Source: Atlantibacter sp032062175 | GTDB taxonomy: Bacteria; Pseudomonadota; Gammaproteobacteria; Enterobacterales; Enterobacteriaceae | NCBI RefSeq assembly: GCF_032062175.1 | Contig: NZ_DAMBQK010000020.1 | Location: 27,516 to 91,515, forward strand | DNA length: 64,000 nucleotides | Direction: 5' to 3' | Part shown: positions 1 to 8,376 of the stretch, piece after piece | How positions within the stretch are numbered: the stretch's first letter is position 1 | Layout: the number at the start of each line of letters is the position of its first letter | Made by a program: the position numbers and the translations under genes | The notes under the pieces: generated by a model | Told to the model about the DNA's origin: nothing | The model's input: only the letters and a program-made list of their open reading frames with translations | Databases searched by the model: none

Positions 1-276
1 GACACGCAGGCTGCGGGTGGTTTGCGGGTGCTCCCCCGCCTTCACTACGCGCCACACCCCGTAAAGCTGGTTGTGGCTGTAAAGCGTCAGGCCGTTAGAG
101 AAGTGCGTGAGCAGCGCTTTGCCGCGCGTTTCCAGCCGCTCCACCCGCTGGCCCACCAGCGCCGTTTCGTAGCTTTTCAATTCGGGAAAGGCAAACCAGA
201 CGTGAGTCAGCGGCTTGCCTGCCACGGCTTGTTCCAGTTTGTCTGCCGCGCGGCGAATTTCCGGGCCTTCTGGCAT
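1..276 (-). CDS. nei: Endonuclease VIII, N-terminal part (runs off the window)
   Basis: Bifunctional DNA glycosylase/AP lyase that removes oxidised pyrimidines in base excision repair. Only the first 92 codons lie in the window, and the frame stays open to base 1. The protein begins MPEGPEIRRAADKLEQ: after Met removal, Pro2 is the family's Schiff-base nucleophile and Glu3 its catalytic partner. The conserved stretch HFSNGLTLYSHNQLYGVW matches E. coli Nei closely. The DUF2891 gene ends 9 bases upstream of this start, so nei is probably the last gene of that minus-strand run. The helix-two-turn-helix and zinc-finger parts would lie outside. Confidence 0.95.
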   Translation of the reverse strand, partial: MPEGPEIRRAADKLEQAVAGKPLTHVWFAFPELKSYETALVGQRVERLETRGKALLTHFSNGLTLYSHNQLYGVWRVVKAGEHPQTTRSLRV

Positions 277-285
277 GGGATATCC

Positions 286-1281
286 TTACTCCAGCGCCAG
301 CAGCGCGAAACTGGCCAGCCAGTGGCCGCCGCTGTAGTGGCTACCCACCACGTGTTCTACGCTTGCCGCCAGATGGCGCGCCACCGCATCCTTAAGCGGC
401 TGCTGCGCCGCATGGCTTTCCGGCAAGGCGTTAGCAATACGCTTCATGCACCAGGCGCGGCTGAGATTCAGCCCGTCGAGGTGGGCGATTTTTGGGTCGG
501 TACGATCGCTCACTTCTGCCGGGTTCATTAGCGCGGCAACCGACGCCACATCCGGCAGGAAATCATCAAACCACGCCGGGAAGTTATCCGCGACGTTGCT
601 CATCAACAGGGCTTCGGTCAACGCGCCGGAAATATACTCATCACCGCCCGGTTCATAGTGCGCCGGGTACTGCTTATCGGCGCGATAAAAACGGTTAGCC
701 GCGTCAAGAATGGCATGTTCAAGGGCGTTATCGTCCAGTGCGCGGGCGTAATCCAGGCCCAGCGCCAGCGCGAAAGCGGTATTGTAATGGGTGCCGACGC
801 GAATCGGATAGGTTAGCTTGCTGAGATAATCGATAAGCCGGGCGCGAATATCCAGGGTTAACGGCTCCAGCGTCTGATGCCAGCGCCCGGCCTGCGGAAG
901 CGCGGATTGCCTGAGTTCCTGGGCCAGCGCCAGCAGCCAGCCGTAGCCATACGGACGCTCAAACGAGGCCCGGAACGGCGCGGTAAAATAGGCCAGTTCC
1001 TGCGCCACATTGGCGTCAGTCAGGTGTTCATCAAACAGCGCGATAACTTCTTCGCGGCACGACAGCGCCGGATAGCGCCGCACGCAGCGCAGCAGCAGCC
1101 AGTAACCGTGCACCGCCGAGTGCCAGTCAAAGCAGCCATAAAAAATAGGGTGCAGCTTGCGCGGCGGCAGGACATCGCCATCATCATTCAACAGATGCAT
1201 GATGTGGTTCGGGTATTCCTGACGCAAATAGGTTAACGGCATCCGGGCAAAAGCTTCAGCCTGATGTTGGGTTAATTCCAT
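286..1281 (-). CDS. DUF2891 family protein
   Basis: A 331-residue soluble protein with no signal peptide or membrane segment, recognised as the DUF2891 family. The text is rich in Trp, His and Tyr in helical stretches (HPIFYGCFDWHSAVHGYW near the N-terminus, HYNTAFALALGLDYA in the middle, GSHYSGGHWLASFALLALE at the C-terminus), which looks like an alpha-helical toroid enzyme. That fold is an inference. It follows the DUF979 gene after about 30 bases and is followed closely by nei. Position behind two membrane-protein genes and near 5-oxoprolinase genes suggests a metabolic role with a small imported compound. No reaction can be assigned. Confidence 0.85.
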   Translation of the reverse strand: MELTQHQAEAFARMPLTYLRQEYPNHIMHLLNDDGDVLPPRKLHPIFYGCFDWHSAVHGYWLLLRCVRRYPALSCREEVIALFDEHLTDANVAQELAYFTAPFRASFERPYGYGWLLALAQELRQSALPQAGRWHQTLEPLTLDIRARLIDYLSKLTYPIRVGTHYNTAFALALGLDYARALDDNALEHAILDAANRFYRADKQYPAHYEPGGDEYISGALTEALLMSNVADNFPAWFDDFLPDVASVAALMNPAEVSDRTDPKIAHLDGLNLSRAWCMKRIANALPESHAAQQPLKDAVARHLAASVEHVVGSHYSGGHWLASFALLALE

Positions 1282-1312
1282 AACAGCTCCTTAGGTCATC
1301 ACCGCGCAGCGC

Positions 1313-2299
1313 TTAGCGAAACACGAGGAAATACATTAAAAAGACATTCACCACCAGCAGCGTGAGAGCGGTGGGGATCTGGATCTTAATCACCTGGTAT
1401 TTATCTTTCAGCTCCAGCAGCGCGGCGGGGACGATATTGAAATTCGCCGCCATCGGCGTCATCAACGTGCCGCAGTAACCGGCATACATGCCAATCGCCA
1501 GTAGCGGTGCCGGGTCGCCGTGGTGGTAATTAATCAAAAACGGCAGTGCGATACCGGCGCTCAGCACCGGGAACGCGGCAAAGGCGTTGCCCATAATCAT
1601 GGTAAACAGCGCCATGCCGATGCAATAAATCACCACCAGCATAAAGCGGCTATCCGGGTTAACGAACAGGCTGACCACTTTTTGCACCGAGTCGCCGGTA
1701 TTGGCCACCACAAACACCCCGCCCAGCATGGCGAGCATTTGCGGCAGGATCACCGCCCAGCCAATGGTATCCACCAGGCGGCGGGACTGGCGGATGGCGT
1801 GCAGCGGCGTCCCGCCCGTCAGCCACCATCCGATAAGGATTGCCGCGACGCAGGCCACGCACAGCGCCGCCAGCGTAAGCTGTTTCTGGTCGAGCAGGAA
1901 AACGCCGCCAATCGACACGCCTTTTAAAAACAGGGTGCCAATCACCGTCACCACCGGGATCATCAGCGCCGGTAAGAACAGCCAGTTTTTCAGCCGGTTC
2001 GACGAGGCGACGCGCTCTGGCTCGGTAGACATTTTATAGTGCCCTTTGCCCACCAGCCCAAAGCCCGCCAGTAACGCGATGGCAATCACGCAGCCGCCAA
2101 TAATCCGGTAAGCCAGAGACTTACCCAACTCCTGCACCATTAAATCGCCAAACAGGAAAATCCCGCCGAACAGGAACCAGAACAGCGCGGTGGTGAAACG
2201 CTTAGGATTGCCGCGATCGCGCAGCGTCATGATCACCAGCAGCATCACCACAAAGCCGATCAGGTAGTAAACGCGGTTAATGGAAATCAGCGTGCTCAT
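1313..2299 (-). CDS. DUF979 family membrane protein (probable permease subunit)
   Basis: A 328-residue inner-membrane protein with about ten hydrophobic segments (for example YYLIGFVVMLLVIMTL near the start and ALTLLVVNVFLMYFLVF at the end). It belongs to the DUF979 family, normally paired with DUF969. The frame is open further upstream, but the start at 2299 (MSTLISINRVYYL) is preferred because its ATG overlaps the stop of the DUF969 gene as ATGA. That overlap implies translational coupling and a two-part membrane complex. The conserved tail region with GMYAGYCGTLMTPMAANFN resembles discontinuous helices of ion-transporter superfamily permeases. Transport of 5-oxoproline or a related acid is inferred from neighbours only. 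Confidence 0.85.
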   Translation of the reverse strand: MSTLISINRVYYLIGFVVMLLVIMTLRDRGNPKRFTTALFWFLFGGIFLFGDLMVQELGKSLAYRIIGGCVIAIALLAGFGLVGKGHYKMSTEPERVASSNRLKNWLFLPALMIPVVTVIGTLFLKGVSIGGVFLLDQKQLTLAALCVACVAAILIGWWLTGGTPLHAIRQSRRLVDTIGWAVILPQMLAMLGGVFVVANTGDSVQKVVSLFVNPDSRFMLVVIYCIGMALFTMIMGNAFAAFPVLSAGIALPFLINYHHGDPAPLLAIGMYAGYCGTLMTPMAANFNIVPAALLELKDKYQVIKIQIPTALTLLVVNVFLMYFLVFR

Positions 2300-3024
2300 T
2301 GCGCAACCTCCTGTGTGCCCTGCCCGGCTTTCCAGGCCATCACATCGCGACGAATGCTGGCGTCGAGGCGCAGCAGGCGCGTCATATGAATAATCAGGGC
2401 AGCAATCGCGGTAGGAATGGCCCACAGGCCGATATGCAGCGGTTCAATGCCCTGAATGCCGTTCTCTTTCAGGAAGGCGTCAATGAGCAGCACCGCGCCG
2501 AAAGCGATGAAAATATCTTCGCCGAAGAAGACGGCGATGTTGTCACACGCAGCGGCGTGGGCTTTGATTTTGTCGCGGATGTGCTGCGGCAGTTCGCCGT
2601 ATTCATTGAGCGCCGCGCCTTCCGCCATTGGTGCCAGCAGCGGGCGCACCGTTTGCGCGTGGCCGCCGAGCGACATCAGCCCCAGCGCGGCGGTCCCCTC
2701 ACGCGCCACAAAGTAGAGCATCAGAATACGCGCCGAGGTGGCGCTGGCGATTTTCGCTACCCAGGCCTGGGCGCGCTCTTTCAGCCCGTAATATTCCAGC
2801 AGGCCGATAACCGGGAGGATCAAAATAAACGTTGCCAGCGAGCGGCTGTTAACAAATTTTTCGCCAAAGGTTTCCAGCAGCATACCGAAATCCATGCCGA
2901 CCAACAGACCTGTGGCAAGCCCTGCGACCACCACCACCAGCAGCGGGTTGAAACGCAGAGCAAAACCAATGACCACTACCGGTATCCCGATTAGCGGTAA
3001 CAGTGTAGAACTGTCCATAACCAT
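2296..3024 (-). CDS. DUF969 family membrane protein (probable permease subunit)
   Basis: A 242-residue membrane protein of the DUF969 family, first gene of the DUF969-DUF979-DUF2891 operon. It shows about six hydrophobic segments and a conserved Gly-rich turn (FVAREGTAALGLMSLGGHAQ, residues about 105-125) such as permeases use at a substrate site. With DUF979 it makes roughly one full-length ion-transporter-superfamily permease split in two, which is an inference from lengths and hydrophobicity. ATG codons at 3024 and 3018 are both possible starts. A MarR-like regulator is divergently transcribed from 3284, so the 260-base gap is the likely control region. Confidence 0.85.
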   Translation of the reverse strand: MVMDSSTLLPLIGIPVVVIGFALRFNPLLVVVVAGLATGLLVGMDFGMLLETFGEKFVNSRSLATFILILPVIGLLEYYGLKERAQAWVAKIASATSARILMLYFVAREGTAALGLMSLGGHAQTVRPLLAPMAEGAALNEYGELPQHIRDKIKAHAAACDNIAVFFGEDIFIAFGAVLLIDAFLKENGIQGIEPLHIGLWAIPTAIAALIIHMTRLLRLDASIRRDVMAWKAGQGTQEVAQ

Positions 3025-3283
3025 TTACCCTATCCAAAGTGAGCGTTGCACGCCGAAGGCTCTTTTTTTAATACTTCGCTACGGGGCGAAGCGTGGGGCA
3101 TTGCGGCGAACGATGTTGTGTTTTGCGCCAGGCCCTGTGAGTGCGCAACATCGGCGCAGATCTGTGTTAAAAAGCTATATCTGAACGATCATAATATGTA
3201 AACAATTTATCAATAAAATGTTTTTATTTTATCGGTTCGCCGTTATATTTTTTGCTAATAGTCACAATTGTGTAAGGACAGTT
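3025..3283. promoter_or_regulatory. Divergent control region between the DUF969 operon and its MarR-like regulator
   Basis: Gap between two head-to-head genes. The half next to the regulator gene (3170-3270) is strongly AT-rich and suits promoter elements. The other half holds an 8-base inverted repeat, CGATGTTG at 3111-3118 and CAACATCG at 3146-3153, and a small hairpin (CTTCGC 3074-3079, GCGAAG 3086-3091). Either repeat could be an operator. No promoter is firmly recognised. The regulator's ribosome site AAGGACAG (3274-3281) is clear. Confidence 0.4.
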
Positions 3284-3832
3284 ATGACCTCGAAAACCGC
3301 TGCCACATCAATTCAAAACGACGATATTACCGAGGGTCGTATCGTCTCCTCGCGCCATCTGGTTTCCGAACGCTGCGCGGAATTATCAGAGCTGGAATAC
3401 GCGCTGATCATGACCAGCAACGCCTTTAACAAGTGGATGGTGCGCTGTATGACCGCCGCCGGAGAACCGGATATGGGGGCGTTTGATGTTTCGCTGCTCC
3501 ATCATGTTAACCATCGGAATCGCAAGAAAAAATTGGCGGATATCTGCTTTGTGCTGAACGTGGAGGACACCCACGTGGTCACCTATGCCCTGAAAAAGCT
3601 GGTGAAAGCGGGTTATGTGACCAGCGAGAAAGTAGGAAAGGAACTCTATTTCTACACCACGGAGGAAGGTAAAGCGCTGTGTATGAAATACCGCGACGTG
3701 CGTGAAGCCTGCCTGATTGCCATTCAGGTAGAAAGCGGAATTCCAGGCCCGTCAATTGGCGACACCGCGCAGCTGCTGCGCACGATTTCGTCGCTCTACG
3801 ACACCGCCGCACGGGCCGCCGCGTCGCTATAA
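3284..3832 (+). CDS. MarR-like winged-helix transcription regulator
   Basis: A 182-residue DNA-binding protein. The centre (residues about 80-150) is a winged helix-turn-helix: MGAFDVSLLHHVNHRNRKKK, then LADICFVLNVEDTHVVTYAL as the recognition part, then a wing with KVGKELYFYTTEEG. It resembles the predicted MarR-type regulators of COG5631. The frame is open from 3218, but ATG 3284 is chosen for its ribosome site AAGGACAG 2-3 bases upstream and because the extra N-terminus looks like noncoding AT-rich sequence. It is divergent from the DUF969 operon and convergent with pxpA, so it most simply controls the former. Effector unknown. Confidence 0.85.
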   Translation: MTSKTAATSIQNDDITEGRIVSSRHLVSERCAELSELEYALIMTSNAFNKWMVRCMTAAGEPDMGAFDVSLLHHVNHRNRKKKLADICFVLNVEDTHVVTYALKKLVKAGYVTSEKVGKELYFYTTEEGKALCMKYRDVREACLIAIQVESGIPGPSIGDTAQLLRTISSLYDTAARAAASL

Positions 3833-3863
3833 CACCCGCCAGGGGTGGCGGGCGCCGGGTGTT
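3831..3863. terminator. Possible bidirectional hairpin between regulator and pxpA
   Basis: AACACCCG (3831-3838) pairs with CGGGTGTT (3856-3863), with GC-rich sequence between that can form further pairs. It lies exactly in the 30-base gap between two convergent genes. There is no clear T-run, so termination is only suspected. Confidence 0.35.
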
Positions 3864-4600
3864 TAGTCAGCGCCGATGTGGATCTGGCGCTGTTCGAACG
3901 CGTCGCGCAGCCGACGGGCAAACGCCAGCGCGTGCGCGCCGTCGCCGTGCAGGCACACCGTCTGGGCATTCACCGTCGCCCAGACGCCGTCCCGGCTCTG
4001 TACCCGGCTATTCAGCACCATCTCCAGCGTGCGGGAAACCGCCTCGTCATCGTCTTCAATCAGCGCCCCCGGCTCGCTGCGCGGCACCAGTGAGCCGTCC
4101 GCCAGATAGCCCCTGTCGGCAAAAACCTCTTCCCGCGTCGCTAACCCGTAGCGCTCCCCGGCGCGGATCAGTTCACTGCCCGCCAGCCCCACCAGCATCA
4201 GGCCCGGATCGAGGCTTTTCACCGCGCGGGCGATAGCCTCTGCCAACGGCGGCTGTTTCGCCGCCTGGTTATACAGCATGCCGTGCGGCTTCACGTGCGT
4301 CAGGCCGCCACCTTCAGCGCGCACGATAGCCGCCAGCGCGCCGATCTGGTAAAGCATCTGCGCATAAACGGTTTCAGGAGGAAGCTGCATGGCGGTGCGG
4401 CCAAAGTTTTCCCGATCGGGAAAACTCGGGTGCGCGCCGATCGCGACACCGTGGGCCAGCGCCAGCCGCACGCTTTCCTGCATAGTCCGGGCATCGCCCG
4501 CGTGAAAACCGCAGGCAATGTTCGCCGAGCTAATCAGCGGCATCAGCGCGCTATCGTTTCCGCAGCCTTCGCCGAGATCGGCGTTTAAATCAATCTTCAT
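3863..4600 (-). CDS. pxpA: 5-oxoprolinase subunit A (LamB/YcsF family)
   Basis: Subunit of the ATP-dependent 5-oxoprolinase PxpABC, which opens 5-oxoproline (pyroglutamate), a damage product of glutamine and glutamate, to L-glutamate. The 245 residues begin MKIDLNADLGEGCGNDSALM, the YcsF/LamB signature with acidic metal-site residues. CGFHAGD and GAHPSFPDRENFGR follow as in E. coli YbgL. The frame is open to 4738, but that upstream part lies inside pxpC in another frame, and the E. coli-length start at 4600 is chosen. Its start overlaps the end of pxpC by 11 bases, so translation is coupled. In K-12 nei follows pxpA directly. Here the DUF969 operon and its regulator lie between. Confidence 0.96.
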   Translation of the reverse strand: MKIDLNADLGEGCGNDSALMPLISSANIACGFHAGDARTMQESVRLALAHGVAIGAHPSFPDRENFGRTAMQLPPETVYAQMLYQIGALAAIVRAEGGGLTHVKPHGMLYNQAAKQPPLAEAIARAVKSLDPGLMLVGLAGSELIRAGERYGLATREEVFADRGYLADGSLVPRSEPGALIEDDDEAVSRTLEMVLNSRVQSRDGVWATVNAQTVCLHGDGAHALAFARRLRDAFEQRQIHIGAD

Positions 4601-5522
4601 TCGCCAGCCGCCATTCCAGTTGCTCAAAGTAACGCTGCTGATGCGTCCGCGCTTCCAGCGCTTCCTCAAGGGTGCAACGATCAAAATGCAGCGGCTCGCC
4701 AAGACGCAACTGTGCGAGATTGTACATGTCCGCCTCAATCACGCAGGCGATGCGCGGGTAGCCGCCGGTGGTCTGGGCGTCATTCATCAGCACGATGGGC
4801 TGGCCGTTATGCGGCACCTGCACCACGCCGGGCAACAGGCCGTGAGAAACCAGTTCACGGGGATCGGTGCGCTCCAGCACGTGCCCGTTGAGCCGGTAAC
4901 CCATGCGGTTGCTCTGCGGGCTGAGTTTCCAGGGCGCGCGCCAGAACGCTTCCTGGGCGGCGGGTGAAAACTCATGGTACTCCGGTCCTGGCAACGCGCG
5001 GATGCGGTTGCCCCACAACAGTTGATGTACCCCACGGCTTTGCAGGAATGTGCGCGTTGCCGGCCGTAGCGGCACACGGTCGCCGTCCTGCAATCTGCGC
5101 CCTTCAAACCCGCCAAAACCGGCTTTTAAATCGGTACTGTACGACCCCATGATTTTCGGTACATCGATGCCGCCCGCCACCGCCAGATAGCTGCGCATCC
5201 CGCGCTTCGGCAACAACAGCTTGAGCTGCTGGCCCGCGCGTACCGGCAAGCGCCAGCCGGTCCAGACCGAGTGACCGTCAAGGGTTGCCCCGCAGGCCGC
5301 GCCGGTTAACGCGAACCAGCCGTCCTGATGAAAAGCGATGGTGCATTGCCCGAGGGTGATTTCCAACGCCGCCATATCGGGCTCATTACCCACCAGCAAA
5401 TTGGCGATGCGCAGCGCGGGGGTATCCATCGCACCGCAGCGGCTGATGCCCGCCTGACGCAAGCCATGCCGCCCGCCATCCTGCACCGTGGTGCTCATCC
5501 CTGCGCGAATAATCTCTAACAC
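4590..5522 (-). CDS. pxpC: 5-oxoprolinase subunit C (allophanate-hydrolase-like, KipA type)
   Basis: 310-residue subunit of 5-oxoprolinase, related to the C-terminal half of urea amidolyase/allophanate hydrolase and to Bacillus KipA. The N-terminus reads MLEIIRAGMSTTVQDGGRHG, the family hallmark. SNRMGYRLNG and LPGVVQVPHNGQPIVLMNDAQTTGGYPRIACV are the conserved core of the carboxyltransferase-like domain. Gene order pxpB-pxpC-pxpA with small overlaps at both ends (7 bases with pxpB, 11 with pxpA) points to one polycistronic message and a stoichiometric complex. Full length, with no damage seen. Confidence 0.96.
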   Translation of the reverse strand: MLEIIRAGMSTTVQDGGRHGLRQAGISRCGAMDTPALRIANLLVGNEPDMAALEITLGQCTIAFHQDGWFALTGAACGATLDGHSVWTGWRLPVRAGQQLKLLLPKRGMRSYLAVAGGIDVPKIMGSYSTDLKAGFGGFEGRRLQDGDRVPLRPATRTFLQSRGVHQLLWGNRIRALPGPEYHEFSPAAQEAFWRAPWKLSPQSNRMGYRLNGHVLERTDPRELVSHGLLPGVVQVPHNGQPIVLMNDAQTTGGYPRIACVIEADMYNLAQLRLGEPLHFDRCTLEEALEARTHQQRYFEQLEWRLANED

Positions 5523-6172
5523 ACGCCCTCCTTAGACGGCACAAAACGCACCTGGTCGCCGGGCTGTAATAACGTGGCAGGCTGTCGCTGCGGATCGAAC
5601 AACCGCAGATCGGTACGGCCAATAATTTGCCAGCCACCGGGCGTCGGTAACGGATAGATCCCGGTCTGGCCGCCGCCGATCCCCACCGATCCGGCAGGCA
5701 CCTCAAGACGCGGCTCGGCACGGCGCGGCGTGGCGAGGCTGGCGGGCAGCCCGCCCAGATACGGGAACCCCGGCTGGAAGCCGATAAAGTACACGATGTA
5801 ATCGGCCTCTGCGTGGCGCTCCACGACCTGGCGATCGCTGAGCCCGGTATGACGCGCCACTTCCGCCAGGTCCGGGCCGTGTTCGCCGCCGTAAATCACC
5901 GGGATCTCAATCAGCCGTGATTCCAGCGTCACCGCCTCGCTCTCTTCCCACCAGCGCTGCAAACGCTCGATGGCATTCAACGCCGAGGCGGCCGGATCGC
6001 GTAAGGTCACGGTGAGGTTATTCATCCCCGGGATGACTTCCACCGCCGCTGGTACGTCCGCCAGACGCTGCACCAGGCCCCAGATGCGCTGTTGGCTTTC
6101 AAGGGTGACCGGTGGCTCCAGTTCCAGAACCACCGCGCTTTCTCCTAACAAATAACACCGCGCTCGCTGCAC
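5516..6172 (-). CDS. pxpB: 5-oxoprolinase subunit B (KipI type)
   Basis: Subunit B of 5-oxoprolinase, the KipI-like partner of PxpC. The 218-residue product carries the family core FIGFQPGFPYLGGLP followed by RRAEPRLEVPAGSVGIGGGQTGIYP. A TTG at 6190 would add six residues (MSKGET), but GTG 6172 is preferred: it has AAAGGTG a few bases upstream and gives the same N-terminus (QRARCYLLGE) and length as E. coli YbgJ. ybgI ends at 6187, so the two genes are separated by only 14 bases and very probably share a transcript. Confidence 0.95.
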   Translation of the reverse strand: MQRARCYLLGESAVVLELEPPVTLESQQRIWGLVQRLADVPAAVEVIPGMNNLTVTLRDPAASALNAIERLQRWWEESEAVTLESRLIEIPVIYGGEHGPDLAEVARHTGLSDRQVVERHAEADYIVYFIGFQPGFPYLGGLPASLATPRRAEPRLEVPAGSVGIGGGQTGIYPLPTPGGWQIIGRTDLRLFDPQRQPATLLQPGDQVRFVPSKEGVC

Positions 6173-6186
6173 TGTTTCACCTTTAC

Positions 6187-6930
6187 TCAAGCTGGATTAG
6201 GGATGTCGATAAACGTCACATCAAGATCGGTGGTTTCGTTCAACCACTCGCTCAGGGCGCGGATGCCGCCGCGTTCGGTGGCGTGGTGGCCTGCGGCATA
6301 GAAATGCAGCCCCTGCTCGCGCGCCGAATGAATGGTTTGCTCGGAAACTTCACCGGTGATAAACGCGTCAACGCCAAAACGCGCCGCGCTGTCGATAAAG
6401 CTCTGTCCACCGCCGGTGCACCAGGCGACGCGCTTCACGTCGGCAGGGCCGGTATCGCCAGACCACAGCGGACGGCGGCCAAGCCGCGCCTCAATCCACG
6501 ACGCCAGTTCCAGCCCCGGCACCGGCATCGACAGTTCGCCCCAGGGCACCAGCGGTTCGATCTCGCCTTTGACCTCAATGCCCAGCAGCGCGGCAAGCTG
6601 GGCGTTATTCCCCAGTTGCGGGTGGGCGTCTAAGGGCAGATGCCAGCCGTAAAGGTTGATATCGTTGGCCAGCAGCGTTTTCAGGCGCTGGCGCTTCATG
6701 CCGCTAATCACCGGCGATTCGCCTTTCCAGAAATAGCCGTGATGAACAATCACCGCATCCGCCTGCTGGCGAACCGCTTCGTCCAGCAGCGCCTGGCTTG
6801 CCGTCACGCCGGTGATAATTTTTTGCACGCTTTCGCGCCCTTCAACCTGCAAGCCGTTGGGGGCATAGTCGTTAAAGGCCGCGCTATTAAGCTGCTGATT
6901 AATCAGCTTTTCCAGTTCGGTATTTTTCAT
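6187..6930 (-). CDS. ybgI: Nif3-like dinuclear metal-centre protein YbgI
   Basis: 247-residue member of the Nif3/YbgI family, a toroidal hexamer with a two-metal site in each subunit. In E. coli the protein is described as a radiation-resistance and possible metal hydrolase, and the substrate is unsettled. Metal ligands are visible as VIVHHGYFW (two His, residues about 62-64) and in the C-terminal AAGHHATERGG. The sequence GWHLPLDAHPQLGNN is also typical. It sits between phr and pxpB with a 12-base gap to phr, the same order as E. coli. Confidence 0.94.
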   Translation of the reverse strand: MKNTELEKLINQQLNSAAFNDYAPNGLQVEGRESVQKIITGVTASQALLDEAVRQQADAVIVHHGYFWKGESPVISGMKRQRLKTLLANDINLYGWHLPLDAHPQLGNNAQLAALLGIEVKGEIEPLVPWGELSMPVPGLELASWIEARLGRRPLWSGDTGPADVKRVAWCTGGGQSFIDSAARFGVDAFITGEVSEQTIHSAREQGLHFYAAGHHATERGGIRALSEWLNETTDLDVTFIDIPNPA

Positions 6931-6942
6931 GATGGCTCCCTG

Positions 6943-8364
6943 TTACTGTTTGCGCGCCGCTTCATATGCCGCGAGCGTGGCGACTCGCGCCTGTTTATGT
7001 TCAACAATCGGTTGCGGGTAATCAATCGTTACCCCCTGCTTTTGCGCCCACTGCCAGGGTTGGTGCACCGCTTTACCGGGAATGTCTTGTAATTCCGGCA
7101 GCCACTGGCGCACAAAATCCCCCTGCGGGTCGAAGCGTTCACCCTGGGTGGTCGGGTTGAAAATGCGAAACCACGGTGCCGCATCATGCCCTGTCGAGGC
7201 CACCCATTGCCAGCCGCCGTTATTGGCTGCCAGCATTCCGTCTACCAGCTGCGACATAAAATAACGTTCCCCTCGCCGCCAGTCGATAAGTAAGTCTTTG
7301 ACCAGAAAGCTGCCGGTAATCATCCGTAAACGATTATGCATCCATCCCGTGGTATTCATCTGGCGCATAGCCGCATCAACAATCGGGTAGCCGGTTTTGC
7401 CCTCGCACCAGGCGGTGAACAGCGCGTCGTCATTATTCCAGGCCACCCGGTCAGTCCAGCGGATAAACGGCTGGTAGCGGCATAACCCGGGCCAGTACGC
7501 GAGAACATGCAGATAAAACTCACGCCAGATCAGCTCGTTAAGCCATACCGCGCCGGTCCCGCCCGACAGCGCCTCAGGATGCTCGTGCAGCAGGCGATGC
7601 AGGCACTGGCGCGGCGAGAGTACGCCAATCGCCAGCCACGGCGACACGCGGCTGGTGCCGTCAATGGCAGGATAGTCCCGTTTGTGATCATAGTCCGCTA
7701 CGGGCTGGCGGCAAAACTGGCGCAGGCGGTTGAGCGCAGCGGCCTCGCCCACCGGGAATACGTCGTCGTCCAGCTCGGTTTGCGGGTAGTCGAACGGCAT
7801 GAGCGGTTCCGGTGTGTCAAGCGGCCCGCTTTGCCGCACGGCGGGCGCTTTAACGCATTCCGGCAATCCCTCATGCAGCCGTTTGATAAAGGCGCGGCTG
7901 TAGGGAGTAAACACTTTATACATCTCATGATTGCCGGTGGTGACGCTGCCGGGTGCCAGCAATACATAATCGTCAAAGCCCTGGCACACCAGAGTATCGC
8001 CGAGACGCTTTTCCACAGCGGCATCGCGCTGGCGTTCGTTCAGTTCGTACTGGTAGTTGTAGAACAGCGCATCAACATTGTGCTCATCGCAAAAATTTTC
8101 CAGGGCATCTACCGAGGCGGCAAAGTCATCCACCTCAAGCACCGTCAAGGGTATACCTTTTTCCGCCAGCGATTGTTGCAGAGAATGGAGATGGGCCTGT
8201 ATCCACGCCGCCTGGCGCGGTGCGAGATTGTGTTCGCGCCACTGCTGCGGGGTAGCGATAAACAGGCCCATCACCCTGGCCTCGTGGCGACGGCAGGCCG
8301 CTGCGAGCGCAAGGTTATCGTTCACGCGGAGATCGGCGCGAAACCAGACCAGATGGGTGGTCAT
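6943..8364 (-). CDS. phr: Deoxyribodipyrimidine photolyase (CPD photolyase)
   Basis: 473-residue light-driven repair enzyme that splits cyclobutane pyrimidine dimers using reduced FAD, with a methenyltetrahydrofolate antenna. The N-terminal domain begins HLVWFRADLRVNDNLALA, the photolyase signature. The FAD-binding part has WLNELIWREFYLHVL, TGYPIVDAAMRQMNTTGWMHNR and NGGWQWVASTGHDAAPWFRIFNP, which carry the Trp and Asn residues of the electron path and flavin pocket. It starts 12 bases after ybgA/rudS and runs into ybgI, so the three are likely one operon. Full length compared with E. coli Phr. Confidence 0.97.
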   Translation of the reverse strand: MTTHLVWFRADLRVNDNLALAAACRRHEARVMGLFIATPQQWREHNLAPRQAAWIQAHLHSLQQSLAEKGIPLTVLEVDDFAASVDALENFCDEHNVDALFYNYQYELNERQRDAAVEKRLGDTLVCQGFDDYVLLAPGSVTTGNHEMYKVFTPYSRAFIKRLHEGLPECVKAPAVRQSGPLDTPEPLMPFDYPQTELDDDVFPVGEAAALNRLRQFCRQPVADYDHKRDYPAIDGTSRVSPWLAIGVLSPRQCLHRLLHEHPEALSGGTGAVWLNELIWREFYLHVLAYWPGLCRYQPFIRWTDRVAWNNDDALFTAWCEGKTGYPIVDAAMRQMNTTGWMHNRLRMITGSFLVKDLLIDWRRGERYFMSQLVDGMLAANNGGWQWVASTGHDAAPWFRIFNPTTQGERFDPQGDFVRQWLPELQDIPGKAVHQPWQWAQKQGVTIDYPQPIVEHKQARVATLAAYEAARKQ

Positions 8365-8376
8365 AAAGCTCCTGAA

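Noticed and set aside
3074..3091. Hairpin upstream of the DUF969 gene as a terminator
   Set aside because: Six-base stem with no T-run in either direction; kept only as a possible operator.
4601..4738. 46-residue N-terminal extension of pxpA
   Set aside because: It lies within pxpC in another frame and has no counterpart in YcsF/LamB proteins.
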